NCBI GenBank assembly: GCA_918026815.1
Contig: CAKJVC010000014.1
Span: forward strand, 744,001-808,000
Length of the DNA stretch: 64,000 nucleotides
Direction: 5' to 3'
Source of the DNA: Chalara sp. BL73
Lineage: Eukaryota; Ascomycota; Leotiomycetes; Helotiales
Shown here: piece by piece, positions 1-11,611 of the stretch
Layout of the letters: each line of letters begins with the position of its first letter
Numbering within the stretch: the stretch's first letter is position 1
The notes under the pieces: model-generated
Seen by the model: the letters and a program-made list of their open reading frames with translations, nothing else
What the model was told of the DNA's origin: nothing
Databases searched by the model: none
Program-made: the position numbers and the translations under genes

Positions 1-621
1 GGTCGGGGCTAGGCGGGGCCTTGAGCCAGAGGGTATATATGGGAATGGGGGTTTCGGCTGCGGTGCTGGCGTGGAAAGTTTGGATGCTGGCTAGGGGACC
101 GCCTGGGGGTGGTTGGTTTGGGGTTTTGGATGGTGGGAGGATCAGGGGCGTTGTAGTGGTTAGGATGGGGATGGGGATGCGGGGTTAGATTTGGAATGGG
201 GTTGTTTGGTATGGGGAAGAGAAGGAGGTGAGGTTTTGTGAGGGGTAGGATGGTGCCGGAGAGTATGTGGAGGTTGATCCCGTGGCTGAGAAGATGCGAG
301 AGGATGGGGAGAATCGAGGTTCGAGGTTCGAGCCGGTGAGGTATAGCTTGAGTGGCAGTGTTCTCGGGGTATAGATTGAGTATCAACAGAATGCCATTGG
401 AGACGTGTCTAGATTGGTATAGATATCATGGATCGATCGTCACCAGACTGCGCCATGAGTATTCAGTGCTTGAGTTGTATTTGTTCAAGTTACCAACTTG
501 AAAATTACCTGTGGGGCTACTAGAGCAGTAATGCCCTTTTACCAATCCAACGGGTAGCTTTCTAGGCCTGGCTTTGTTGAAGATTCTCGGTTCACAGTTT
601 CCATAATGCATCATGGACGGC
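1..621. other. Intergenic, no supported gene
   Basis: The first 400 bases are G-rich on the plus strand. The open frame on the minus strand (9-386) is a low-complexity Pro/His/Asn-rich reading with no recognisable motif, so I do not call it a gene. Nothing else is visible up to the broken dehydrogenase. Confidence 0.5.
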
Positions 622-1215
622 TGATCTTATCCAACCTACCAACTTTCCCCAGCTCTGCATCCAGCATCGTTTACCACACAAAACAGCTCAAATTCCAGGC
701 AATAGCCGTCAGACCTCCTCGCCAAATAACCCCCCCGACCCGCGGCTTCAACGACACCGTCTCTACCTCTCTTGCATACACATCCGCATCCATAACCTTT
801 CCATCTTCCAACCTCTTCCAGTAGCTTCCTTTCCTCAATTTGCCCTTTCACCGAAGCATAAAGACTATCCTCCGGGATCGCCGTCGGCGACGCGCTGCTA
901 AACAAGTCACTTTTTATACTTCCGGTTTTCAACAATACTACGTGCGCATCTAGTGCGGCAGGTTCACCCCTGAGCGTAGCACTTAAGGCTTCCACCGCGG
1001 CTTTCGATGCGTTGCACGCAGACAGAAAATGTTAGGTGCAGGAATGTTACGTCCAGCGCGAGCGTCTCGATGCCGAGATTTGCGAGCGGCTGAAGGAGGG
1101 AGGAGCTAAGACCTGTTGAAATGACGCAGTGGCTGTGAAGTTGGAATTGTGAGGTAAGGGCAAAGCCTATACCTGATGGGCCGCAGCCTGTTATGAGGGA
1201 ACATCTAGAGTGGCG
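622..1215 (-). pseudogene. Short-chain dehydrogenase/reductase remnant (AYR1-like)
   Basis: Reading from about 1215 down, one frame gives a Rossmann nucleotide-binding start (ITGCGPSGIGFAL) and then LGIETLALDVT, typical of 1-acyldihydroxyacetone-phosphate reductase-like SDRs. The central part, including the NAG region, is missing: only about 60 codons separate the glycine motif from the active-site segment, where about 140 are usual. The active-site segment reads SACNASKAAVEALSATLRG, so the catalytic Tyr of YxxxK is Cys. A further frameshift lies in the C-terminal part. The expected tail (KVMDADVYARE, then VIWRGGLTAIAWNL) continues in another frame and soon meets a stop. Deletion, active-site loss, frameshift and stop together make this a dead gene. 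The family assignment is from motif memory and the decay is read directly. Confidence 0.75.
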
Positions 1216-2651
1216 ATGCGGTTTGCCAAGACTTTGAATGTCTACAGGTTGAGCTGATATGGGGGCTACCAGAGCCCCAAGCGGTTGAAGAGAGGCGGTA
1301 CACCGTCTCTGACTACATGTTGAGAATGTAGCCCTGAAGGCGAGAGATATAGACTGGTTCTGTTTCGTAAGATTGCCAAATCTCGATTACGTACCAGTCG
1401 CTGTCATGAAAGAGAAGTGTAAATATCATTTACGTGAAGATATTTTAATTCAATGCATCCAGGTGCTTAGTAATATATGTAGATACCCCTTCTCGTCAGG
1501 GGCGCAGAGACCTAGATGCTGGATACTATAAAATTTATAGCATAAGCCTTAGGTTCAGTATTTCATACAGGTTCGTTGCATTGGCGTAGAACATAGGCTG
1601 GCGGTAATAGATATTTTATCGAAGCCTGATTTCATCAAGCGGGAGAGGTTAATGTGTAATCCAACGTGTAGCAAATGTGCCGATAATCTTAAAACTTATC
1701 ATGGGCATATTTCCAATTTGTACGGTGCTTGCCATAAATACTATAATGCCTATCACTAAAGCTAACTTCTGAAAGTCTCTCAAATATGTATATCCATGAT
1801 AAAGATCAACCAGAACTCAGACAATTTTCGAGAAAATTGCAAAAGCTGACTTGTTTGGTTTACAGGCAGGAAAGGAGTCACAAAGGTGAAAGCCACTTTG
1901 GGGGTCTGGAAAGATCTTGCTGGCCTTTTCGTAGTCAAAAATAAATACAAAAGAGCAGAGTATCAATTATCTGTAATGCAGGAATGGCATTTCGCGGGTT
2001 AGAAAGCTTCATCATCATCAGGGGCAACAGTAATTTGTATTGCATACAACCCATCGTTACAAACTTATGACATATTTGCTTCAAGATGCAAAGCCTTCTT
2101 TGTGATACTAAAAAGCGCCATTTAGCGCGTCTATGGAAATATTAAGAACTAGTTTACCTATTACTGTCTCGCATGTGCTCTGACTTGACATAATCATCAA
2201 AAGCCTGTATATTTTATCAGGACATGAATAAATCAATATGAGATAAGCATTGCAAACAAAATTCTTCCACTGTTAAGATTAACAACCATCTTTCTAAATT
2301 GATTGATGATAATAATACAAAAAACGAAATTTATGTATGTGCATCAGGCGTCGTTGTAGCTATCTTTAACAGCTATCCGGAAGGGCAAGTTGTAAGCCTT
2401 TTTGTATCTGTTGTATCTCCCGGATACAGACTCAAATATAATAGCAAGCTCAGAAGAAGTTTCGCTTTTCATTGTTGAATCCAAAACAGTCTATCCTTTC
2501 ATCTTCATGAGGATCAAGCGGCAGGACTCTCTAAACACGCGCTAACCAAAAATGGAATCGCCTCTTTCCCGAGGATACCTTTCTTGTTCAACTCAAGGCT
2601 CTTTGAAACTATCATAAACACTCCAGTTAGTAGTCTGCGAAATCACTTAAT
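1216..2651. other. AT-rich intergenic stretch
   Basis: About 1.4 kb without a convincing coding frame. The part from roughly 1,400 to 2,480 is clearly richer in A/T than the flanking genes. It includes the promoter side of the P450 gene at 2652. I see no repeat or transposon motif. Confidence 0.5.
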
Positions 2652-4328
2652 ATGTTCTTACTGTGGAAGTACGTTCTTGGTGCTCTGTTCTTGACCATCG
2701 CAAGCATCGCCACTTCTGACTTCTTGAAATGGAAACACCTCCCTCGTGGACCACTTCCAATTCCTTTCATTGGTAACATGTAGGTAACCAAGGATTACCT
2801 TTTCAATGTTCAGGTCTAATACAATGGCTAGTCTCTCCCTTCCAAAGAGCAAAGACTGGGTAAAGTCTTCCGAACGTCGTAGGAAATATGGCAAGTTCTA
2901 CACGATTTGGATGTACCGACGACCAATCCTCCTGGTATGCGATCCCGAAATCGCGGCTGAACTCTTCGAAAAAGGTACCAACTATGCATCAAGACCAAAG
3001 CTTGTCGTTCTTACAGAGGTCTTTGGTGGTAAGAACCACATCGTTTCGATGCCTCATGGCAAACCATGGGCTACAAGGCGTAAATATCTAAATCTTGTCC
3101 TCAAGCCTTCATCGTTACCCATGTATCAGCCTCGCCAGGAGGCCGAGGCTGTAAAGCTGGTCAGTCATCTTCTTTGGGACTCGAACAGTTTGGTATCTTC
3201 TCTTGATCGGTATACTGCTTCCATTGTGTTTTCTATGGCTTATGGGCGCCGTGGTATGTGTGCTTTCCAGGTCGGGATCAATTGAACTCCAGAGTTGACG
3301 TTTCAACAGTTGATAGGCTCGATGCTAAAGTCGTTACCACGAAACTTGATTTCATGGCCTATGTGACTCGACTAACCACTCCCGGGATATATCTGGCGGA
3401 ATCCATACCATTTCTTGCAAAACTTCCAACCTTCCTTGCACCCTGGAAAGCACCGATCATCGAGAAAGGGGAGGAAGAGAAAGTCTTCAACGAGTCTCTA
3501 ATCGATCTTGTCTACAACGATATTTCTAAGAAAGGCAAAAGCAGGTCTCCATGCCTGGTTGAAATGATGCTTGAACGTGGCAAAGATATCGAATGCTTGA
3601 CAAAACTCGAGCAATCATATATCCCTGGAACACTCTTTGCAGCAGGAGCAGATACCACAGCTTCAGCACTTCGAACAGCAATCTTAGGACTCATCACTCA
3701 TCCCTCGGTGCTTCATGCAGCAAAAGAAGAAATTGACTCTGTGGTCGGAACATCTCGAAGCCCAACATTCTCTGATGAACTTCCATATATCGAAGCATTA
3801 GTTAAAGAAGTCCTTCGTTGGCGCCCTATCACACCACTAAATCTACCTCACACAACAAGCGAAGATGATACCTACAAGCAATACCACATTCCCAAGGGCA
3901 CAACCGTCATTCTAAACTTCTGGGCCATGAACCTCGATGCAACATACTTTCCGGATCCACAAGCGCTCCATCCTGAACGTTTCCTCCCATCATCGGACTC
4001 GCGTTTTGACCACTCGTTCATAGGAAAGCCCTTCCCTTCGAAGTTCGGACAAGCGGGTTTCAGCTGGGGGCGCCGCTCATGTCCTGGTGCTGACTTGGCG
4101 ATTGCTACCATGGGTATCGTACTTGCGAAGATCATCTGGGCATTTGAAATTCTGAAGGTAGAGGGTGAGATTTATGATACGATGAACTTGATCTGCAAGG
4201 GTGTCATTCAACGTCCTGCACCGTTCAAGTGTGAGTTTAAGTTGCGAAGTGACGAGCATGGAGAGGCTTTGACAAGAGAGTTGGTTGATGCGGAGCAGGT
4301 GTTGAATGAGTTTCTACCTTTTGACTAG
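2652..4328 (+). CDS. Cytochrome P450 monooxygenase
   Basis: Three exons (2652-2779, 2814-3253, 3310-4328) give 528 residues, a normal length. An N-terminal membrane anchor (LLWKYVLGALFLTIASIA) is followed by the Pro-rich hinge LPRGPLPIPFIGNM. The oxygen-binding I-helix motif AGADTT lies near residue 301, the ExxR motif (EVLR) near 355, HPERF after it, and the haem loop FSWGRRSCPG has its Cys ligand at about residue 447. All catalytic landmarks are intact, so it should be an ER-bound haem-thiolate oxidase using CPR electrons. It resembles the O-methylsterigmatocystin-oxidoreductase-like P450s, but no other biosynthetic gene adjoins it and the substrate cannot be inferred. The first intron would be only 34 nt (GTAGGT..TTCAG). 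Without it the frame hits a stop directly after GNM, so either it is spliced or the gene start is damaged. Confidence 0.9.
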
Positions 4329-4967
4329 AGCCCTCGCAATTGACTATACGCATAAGGAACGGCCATGCTTTTAGACGATTTGCTACTACGCGTGTCTTAC
4401 CTGTGACTAGTCCGTCCCAATGAGTATTTACTTTTCCCTGGAGGCTCTAACTACTTCAAATTAGTCTCAACTTAACGTTCAACCGCCCCCCCCCTCCGGC
4501 AATTACAGAGCTTCATCAGTGAGTAGTGCCGGTTTGTTCCAACCTTCTGGAGCTTGAATTAGCCAACCCCCATTCAAACTCTGGGTCAGGGGCTTAAGCG
4601 AGCCCAGATTACACATTCGCCACCTGATCTCGTGACTGGGGCTGAGTGGGTGATGGTGTTTGATAGGGATGAATTTTACTCTGACTTCAGGTCAAGGCTT
4701 TGGAAGGGACTGCGATTCGGCAAGAACAATGACTCAACAGATGACAATTGGGAGATTTGTGAGTGAAGAGGCGCATCATTGTCGTTGTGAAAAGGGTGGA
4801 TTTACTAAATGGTCGATGGGATTTAGAACTTAAAGAAATTTTAAGGCTATCAACTTCAGATTAGAAAGTTTGCAGAAAGGCAGAGGCCTTACACTACCAC
4901 GAAGTTGGTGTGTTTAATCCGTAAGACCATATGTATATAGTCTCCGAAGGCATACCGGCTGAAACAC
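4329..4967. other. Intergenic, P450 3' side
   Basis: No gene seen. It contains a C homopolymer run near 4487-4495 and the 3' flank of the decayed NACHT-ankyrin gene on the other strand. Confidence 0.5.
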
Positions 4968-7811
4968 CTATTTCTTATTCCTGTAGAGGTTCAAAATATG
5001 CTCCTTCCCATACCCAGCGGCAATACCCAGCGCTGACCTCCCCTCCTTGTCCTCCTTTAATAGATCCAAGTCCATATTTACCAAGAACTCAAAAAGCTTC
5101 GCTTCTTTCCCCGCCAGACCGTCGTTATCTCTCATATTATCACGCATAGTTACGATATGCAGAGCAGTGAGACCCTGGCTATCAATGGCATGAACATCGT
5201 TGGGGGCGAAGAAGGTATCGAAGTAGTGAATGTGCGGGCTGCTATTGATGGGTGCTTTCTGGGAGCGCCAGCCACGGGAGTACTGCTCTGGGTTCGAGAG
5301 GTAGCCAAAGAGGGGTGGGGAGCCATCATTGGATCGGACATCTCGGTTGTTGGTGCTACGCTCTAGGAACTCTTGCCACAGACGGAGACTTCCTTCGTTT
5401 TGTTAGCTCTTTCTATCATGAAAAGGACTATGGATATAGGCCTTCATAATACCCAGGTGTCAGGGTTCGCCAATTGCATCCACTCTTTCTATTTTGCCGC
5501 ACATAGAGGAACTGGGCAGCAATATGATGCAGGGCAGTCTTACCTTCAGGATCGGGTTCAAGAATATCGGCGCCTAAACTTATTAATGCTTCACATATGT
5601 CCGGACGCAAGAAGAGCAGCTCGTAGCCTAGCGTTCTGTAGCCCTTGCTGTACTTCTGCCTCCACAAATCTTGGCACCTGGGATACTTGATGCACTGGAT
5701 GATCATGTCCTGCTCAAAATCTGGATTTTGAAGTAGGATGTGCAGGAAGTTCTTTACTTTTCTATCTAACGCGTGGACGTCAATTCCACGGTCTAAGATA
5801 CGTATAATTGATAATGGCCGTGTTTCCCCCTAGCCTATCGTCGCTGTCCAGTCACCTAATGCGTGCAGATCCGTTCTTCCTGATTGGTCTTTCACATCGA
5901 AGTCCTTCCCCAATGGTACCTCTAGGTACCGATTGATTATTTTTTGTGTCCCATGCTCAAACACGCGATGTAGTAATGTCTCTCTGTTATTTAGACATGT
6001 GTAAACATCCGCACCACCTCTAATCAGAAGGGGAATTATAGAACCCTCTCCAACCACAGCAATATTACTGTTGGAATAGTCCTTTGCCGTAAAAGACGCA
6101 CAGAAAAGAGCAGTGCGTTTTTGGTCCTTGACAATCATCTCGTCCACAGGACAGGAATTCGTTGTGTCAACAATCTTACTAGGTAAATTGTGAGGTCGTG
6201 TTTGACTTTATGGGTTTGGGGAATATAATTACGAACTAGTGTAGGCTCTAGTCAAGAATAAGCCATCTCTTATAATGAGCACCTTCAGAATCGATGAATT
6301 TAGAGATAGCATCAAGAAAATACTCATCCTCGATACCATAGTAGCTCGAATGTCATGCCCAATTGGTAACTGCATATTCTAGAAAACGATGCTGCAACTT
6401 AGCTTTCTTATAATCATAAGGATCGACCTAGGATGGTCACAAGTCAGTAGAGGCTTCGAAAATGAAAGGGAAAGTAATTTCAGTTTTACCGTGGCAAAGG
6501 TTTCACTAAATATACCTAAGAGGACGGGCACTCGCATGACGAGTCACCTATATAACATTTCTCATTATGGACTTGGACTTGTCGGTCCGAAGTATTGATG
6601 TTATCAAGTAGGCTGCCGTTTGGTAAGTAATTTAAACAACTCGATGTCATCTCTCTGTGGGCCGTCTCTGGTACAATGATAGGAAACCGACGCGGGCTGC
6701 GGCATTTGCTCTTTCCATATATAGCAGAAATTCAGTGAAAGAGTGATGAATGACTTGAACGGTCTCGCCCTCTAGAATCTCTGGTAGCGGTGCACGTGCT
6801 GACCTTGCGATATGTTTAGCACCACCACGAAGTTGTGAATGGTTAAAAGTAGCCTGTAAAACGTCTGCCAACTCATTCAATCTCAATGGCCTTGGAAATT
6901 GTGTGACGAATTCCAGGAGCAAGAACTGTATGGAAGTCTCAACATTCAAGGTGGTGGCTGCTTACATGAGCATATTGCCATACATTTGCTCTAGGTCAAC
7001 TGGCAAGTTCTGCACCAGGCTCTCGATCTCCTTAAGTTTTACCGACTGAACTACCGGCGTGATTTGATCTAATATCAAGAGCCATACGTAGGCGATGAGA
7101 GACAAAGGCTGCATCTTTTTCTAAGCTTATGTGAACGGTAGAAGTGTCTTTTAAGGCGCTTTGAAGGTATTGCTTGGACCGACTGGTCATTATTAAATTT
7201 GCTGACTTGGGCCGAAATGTAGCAAGATCATTAAGACGATGCAAGAGATGATTTTTATCAGACTGCTCCATTTCATCAAGCGCATCGACAACGCAGTAGA
7301 CTTTTGGAAGCGTTCTCAATCCATCAAGAATATAGTCCCATAAATCTCCATCCGTTACATCGTCTAGTATACCCTTAGCTAATGGCTGTAAGATCGCCTG
7401 CACTCTGGGGCCGAATGGGACAAGCTGGGCAAGCTAGTCACAAAGCAATCTACGTGGGTGACGGTTTCCATCAACAATATAGCGGAAGAAGAAATACAAG
7501 ACCGGCCCATCGCCAATCTTTCTCAAGTAATCAACCATGGCGGCCGAGATTACACTCTTTCCTGCCCCTGGAGAACCTTTAATCCAAAGACTTGCGTGCT
7601 TATCAGAGTCGCGCCACTGTTCAAACTGAGAGGTCTCACACACCTAAAGTCCTGTTTCTGGTGCATGTGAGGACAAATAATGATGAAACTCGCTAGACTC
7701 AGCCGCATAATCTGTTGGTTGAAGCCAAACCTGGATTTTTGAGATGTCCTCCGACCCTAGATTTGCCTCCTGAGACTCGATCATCTCATAATATTCCAGA
7801 ATGTCGTCCAT
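4968..7811 (-). pseudogene. NACHT-ankyrin (NLR-like) gene, decayed
   Basis: The start ATG at 7811 opens 55 codons (MDDILEYYEMIESQ...) ending in APETGL. The frame then gives VCETSQFEQW, the P-loop GSPGAGKS (around 7552-7578), LYFFFRYIV, the Walker B VYCVVDALDEME (around 7268-7303) and the sensor NLIMTSRS. A winged-helix/NACHT tail follows (PRPLRLNEL, ILEGETVQVIHHSFTEFL), and then ankyrin-like repeats (GRTDLHALG, GKTALHHIAAQ, GLTALHIVTMRD, GRSALGIAAGYGKE) to a natural-looking stop at 4968. Disabling changes are TAG at 7644-7646 (codon 56, where relatives have Trp), TAG at 7434-7436 (codon 126, Trp of the conserved DWLAQL), frameshifts near 7040-7060 and 6690, a TAG at 5832-5834 between two ankyrin stretches, and more damage around 6150-6600. 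In fungi this architecture belongs to the STAND proteins linked to heterokaryon incompatibility and non-self response. This copy cannot make the full protein. Confidence 0.85.
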
Positions 7812-8234
7812 TGTATTAATCTATAAGGCTACTCAATTGAATAATGAGTTCATCTTGAAAAGGAGACGAAGGGAGTCTGTCGACGAGGCCGCTTTGCCAA
7901 GATGTTCCTCATTATCATTGTTCCTATTCGCTAGTGATGCCAATACATGATGTTATACGTAGAAGTCTGACTCTTCACGTACCCAATACCACTTCATGAC
8001 CAGCCACATTGTCTGTATCTATAACTATTGATTATAGAAAGATGTAGACGGTGCAACGGGTTCAGGAGTTTGCACCGTTTATGCTAAAAGGAGACTAACC
8101 ACATTGGGAACCTTCACTGGTCGATCCGAGAACAAAAATGGCTGTATCAGATGGGAATTTCGCCCTGGGAAAGTACAGGAACGTTCTATTTAATAATGCT
8201 CCCTAGTCTATTATAAACTTATAGTACATTTACT
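7812..8234. other. Intergenic, upstream of NACHT pseudogene
   Basis: It lies between the start of the decayed NACHT gene and the stop codon of CCT5. Both genes run on the minus strand, so it should hold the old promoter of the former and the 3' end of the latter. No motif seen. Confidence 0.4.
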
Positions 8235-10099
8235 TTAGAACTCGTTCTCTTCACTTCCTGAAATGATCACGTTGTTGACCTTCAGAACCATTCGACACAG
8301 CTGGGTAGCCAACATCAGTTGCTGTCGCTTGCCAATCAACGGATCAATGACAAACGCGTCCCTCATATCATTACTCCCTGTCTGCATGCAGTCAACGCCT
8401 AATCTGGAGTTCTTCTCTGTCACTTGTCGGCTCTTGATGCTAGCAAGAGTCTCGATGGGTGACAGGCCCGAGTTCTCTGCAAGTGCCATAGGAACTGCAT
8501 CTAAGGCATCTGCAAATGCACGCATAGCATACTGTTCAAGCCCCGGCGATTTTACAGCAGCTTCATCAACTGCGAGAGAACAGGCGATTTCAGCAGCTCC
8601 GCCTCCATAAACCACACGGTTGTCGCGAACAAGATTACGAACAACACAAAGAGCATCATGTAAGGAGCGTTTCGCCTCATCAATGATCTAATCAAAGAGT
8701 TAGCCAAATTCAATCTTACAATAAAATCATAGCTTACCATCTTGTTGCTTCCTCTGACAAAGATTGTGACAGCCCTCGTGTTTGCGCACTCCTCGATAAC
8801 CAACATCTTCTCTCTAGTTGTTCCGAAGCTCATTTCTCGTACTATACCAGCATTTCCGAGCTTCTCTGCGGATAGGTCTTCGAATCTTGGCACAATTCTG
8901 CCATTCGTTGCAATGGCAATTAACTCGATTTCTGGTCCTCCAACCCATCGAACAGCAGGCAGATTATTTTGTAAGAGTAGATGATTTGCCTCATCATCGA
9001 AACCCCATTGACATATAACAAGGTTCGCCCCAGTATCCTTGATTTGGTCAATCATCTCTGCGAACTTCTCCCTTTCATATGTTTGTAATTTCTTGAATTC
9101 CTCCACACTAGTGATGTCGAGATGATGCTTTGTCTTGGGTTTCGGTGGTTCGAAGGCACAAGTAAGAATGGCGATCTTAGCATCTCGAACTTCAGAGGGC
9201 ATCTGAGGGTGAGAGAAGTCCTTGTCAACAATAACACCCTGTACTAATAACGAATCCTCGAGTGAGCCACCAAGCTTTCCGTCAACTTTGATGAGGTCAA
9301 AGTCTACATCCTTACGATCAAGATCAGCCACAGATAAGATGGCATCCACGGCAATGTTCGCAAACTGATCATGAGCTTTAGAAACGATCTTGCTGCCCAA
9401 GCTCGTCCTCGCAACTTTTACCAGATTCTCCTTTTGTGTTTTAGTAAATTCAATGGTGTCTGCAATCTTGTCCAGTTCAGCAACCGCAATATCACAAGCC
9501 TGGTCGTACCCATCTGCTATCCGAATAGGATGAATTCCCTTGTCGATGAGCTCTGCCGCTTGTTCTAATAAGGCCCCTGCAAGCACTACAACGCCGGTTG
9601 TTCCGTCTCCTATCTCATCATCTTGTGACTTGGAGAGTTCTACTAGCAACTTCGCTACATGATTTGATATCTCCATCTGTCCTAAGATCGTAGCTCCATC
9701 GTTTGTTACAGTAATGTCTCCATCTGGGGATATTAAGATCTTGTCGAGGCCTCGAGGTCCAAGTGACGTTTTAACGATATTTGCTACCGTTCTTGCTGCC
9801 AGTATGTGGGACTTCACTGCATCGTTGCCATGCTGTCGCTTCTTCTTTCCCTGACTTAAGCTCTGTTAACAAACTCTCAGCAGTTGGCAGGTATATTTGC
9901 TCACTCTCTAACTACAATGAAAGGTCGGCCTTGCTCATCTTTTACCACCTGGGCTATAGCAGTATTAGAATCGCATTGCTCTTAACCATAATATCACGGA
10001 AATTTAGGCATACCCTGGGACATATCAATATCTAAGAGTAGCTGTTAGCTGAATCTATTCTTGAGTTGGGGCATCAACTAGGCACTCACTCATAGCCAT
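8235..10099 (-). CDS. CCT5: T-complex protein 1 subunit epsilon (CCT5)
   Basis: Five exons read on the minus strand: 10099-10090, 10031-10014, 9953-9905, 9854-8738 and 8687-8235, giving 548 residues. The N-terminus assembled from the small exons ([20 protein letters not shown], then [15 protein letters not shown]) matches the family and fixes the start. Group II chaperonin landmarks are present: [16 protein letters not shown] near residue 55, the ATP-binding [11 protein letters not shown] near 110, [44 protein letters not shown] and [13 protein letters not shown]. The pattern is that of the epsilon rather than another subunit. The product is one of eight subunits of the cytosolic CCT/TRiC ring that folds actin, tubulin and WD40 proteins. 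No defect is seen. Exon 2 is only 18 nt, so automatic predictors may miss the 5' end. Confidence 0.95.
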
Positions 10100-11611
10100 C
10101 CTGTCGAACCGTTTGGTTTTTGCAAATTCAAAAATCCCCTTTGAGATTACCGTCTGTGGAGAGGCAAATCCAAGGACTTATTTGTTGCTGATATGGCACC
10201 TTTGTCCTGTTAACGCGTTCCAAAGTTAAGTCGCGCTGTTAAACAGTTCCTTTTGCCTTTCAATAATTTTTTGGTTATTTGCCTCAAATCTCAGGCATAG
10301 ATGCAGCATTTGCTTGGCTCAACTCAACTTCCCCATCCTTAACTCAAAGTGTTCTTCTACAGTGCCACACCATTACTCCCTACGGTTCCTCTTCCAATAT
10401 TGTTTACGAACTTATCTCCTTTTAAAATTCTACCGGATTATCAGATAAATCAGTAAATCGCAATGATATCAAGATACCTCACAAGCCGCCGAGCCACGTC
10501 ACATATCTAAATCGCCAGAAGCCCAAGGGAAATGAAATTGTCTTTTGGTCATTCCTAGAAAGCAATGGACTAGTTTGCAATTCATTTTTCTGAAATAGCT
10601 CCGTAACTATGACGAGTCTGTGAATGCTCAACTTTGAGACAGCTCTGACTACAAACAGCAGTCGCCGCGCAGTACAGATCATTAGACACATTAGTCTAGC
10701 TCGGTTTAGAACTCACCAAATATCATTGCTACTGATAGGCAAGTACTGAGGCTATTTTAAAAGTTATAGTATCCTTTTGCTTCTCTTCCTGTAGATAGAT
10801 GTCTGCTCGTCATTTTGACGTGACATGACCTGACTGTCAGTATCTTCCTCTCGGCAGCGACATTCATACGGTGATGACCTCTACTTATAATGTTGGGACA
10901 GGGAAGCTTGACAAGTATCAAGAGCCTATAAAATAGCACCGTCATGATACAGCAGGCACTCTTAAACTTTATGCGGCCGGGAAGCTCCGAGAAGTTCTAC
11001 ATGTTTTGGGAGAGCGTCGTAGTGCAATCTATTAATTCTTTATCATTTTACTCTACGTCTTAAGGAAGCCACACGCGAATTAATTTTCATAACTGCTGGT
11101 AGTTTTTAGTAAGAGTTACATTAGGTTTATCACTCGATTGTTTGCTTACCAAAACCATGAACCCCAACTCGTATTGCCTACGGAGTTTCTGGAGCCAACA
11201 TGTGAGTAATCAAATATTAGTCCACTTCTCATAGCCGAGATCCCGCCTGGATCTAGTGCTCGATAAATCGAAAGCTTTGTTTATTCTTGTCCTAAGCAAA
11301 TTGGTGGAAGGCTTGAGAAGAGACTTCTCGTAAAGGTAAATGGGAGATTCGTTGTACGTATGTTCGTAGATAACGTGGTTAACGAGCTTCCCCAGTGCGA
11401 TTGAGCGAGGATCGATCCTACTTATGAAAAAGAGATGGATTGCTTATGAAGCTGCAATTCCAGCCAATGAAAGGCGTCACGGAGCTTAGTAACATGGGGG
11501 CCGAAATACCACAGGATTCCTCCAGTGCGTATCCCATTTAAGGGGAATACTTCGTCTACTCGTCTAGAGCGCAATGCCGCCCAGTTACCGCCTATCAACC
11601 CCTCAGTGGTC
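10100..11611. other. Long intergenic region between CCT5 and the Zn2Cys6 gene
   Basis: The two genes diverge here, so both promoters lie within these 1.5 kb. Short open frames on the minus strand (for example around 10,479-10,691) have no recognisable motif and are not called. Confidence 0.5.

Noticed and set aside
9..386. Minus-strand open frame of 125 codons
   Set aside because: Pro/His/Asn-rich low complexity caused by the G-rich plus strand. No motif and no family resemblance.
8263..8610. Plus-strand open frame antisense to CCT5
   Set aside because: It lies entirely within the CCT5 last exon on the other strand. A codon-bias shadow.
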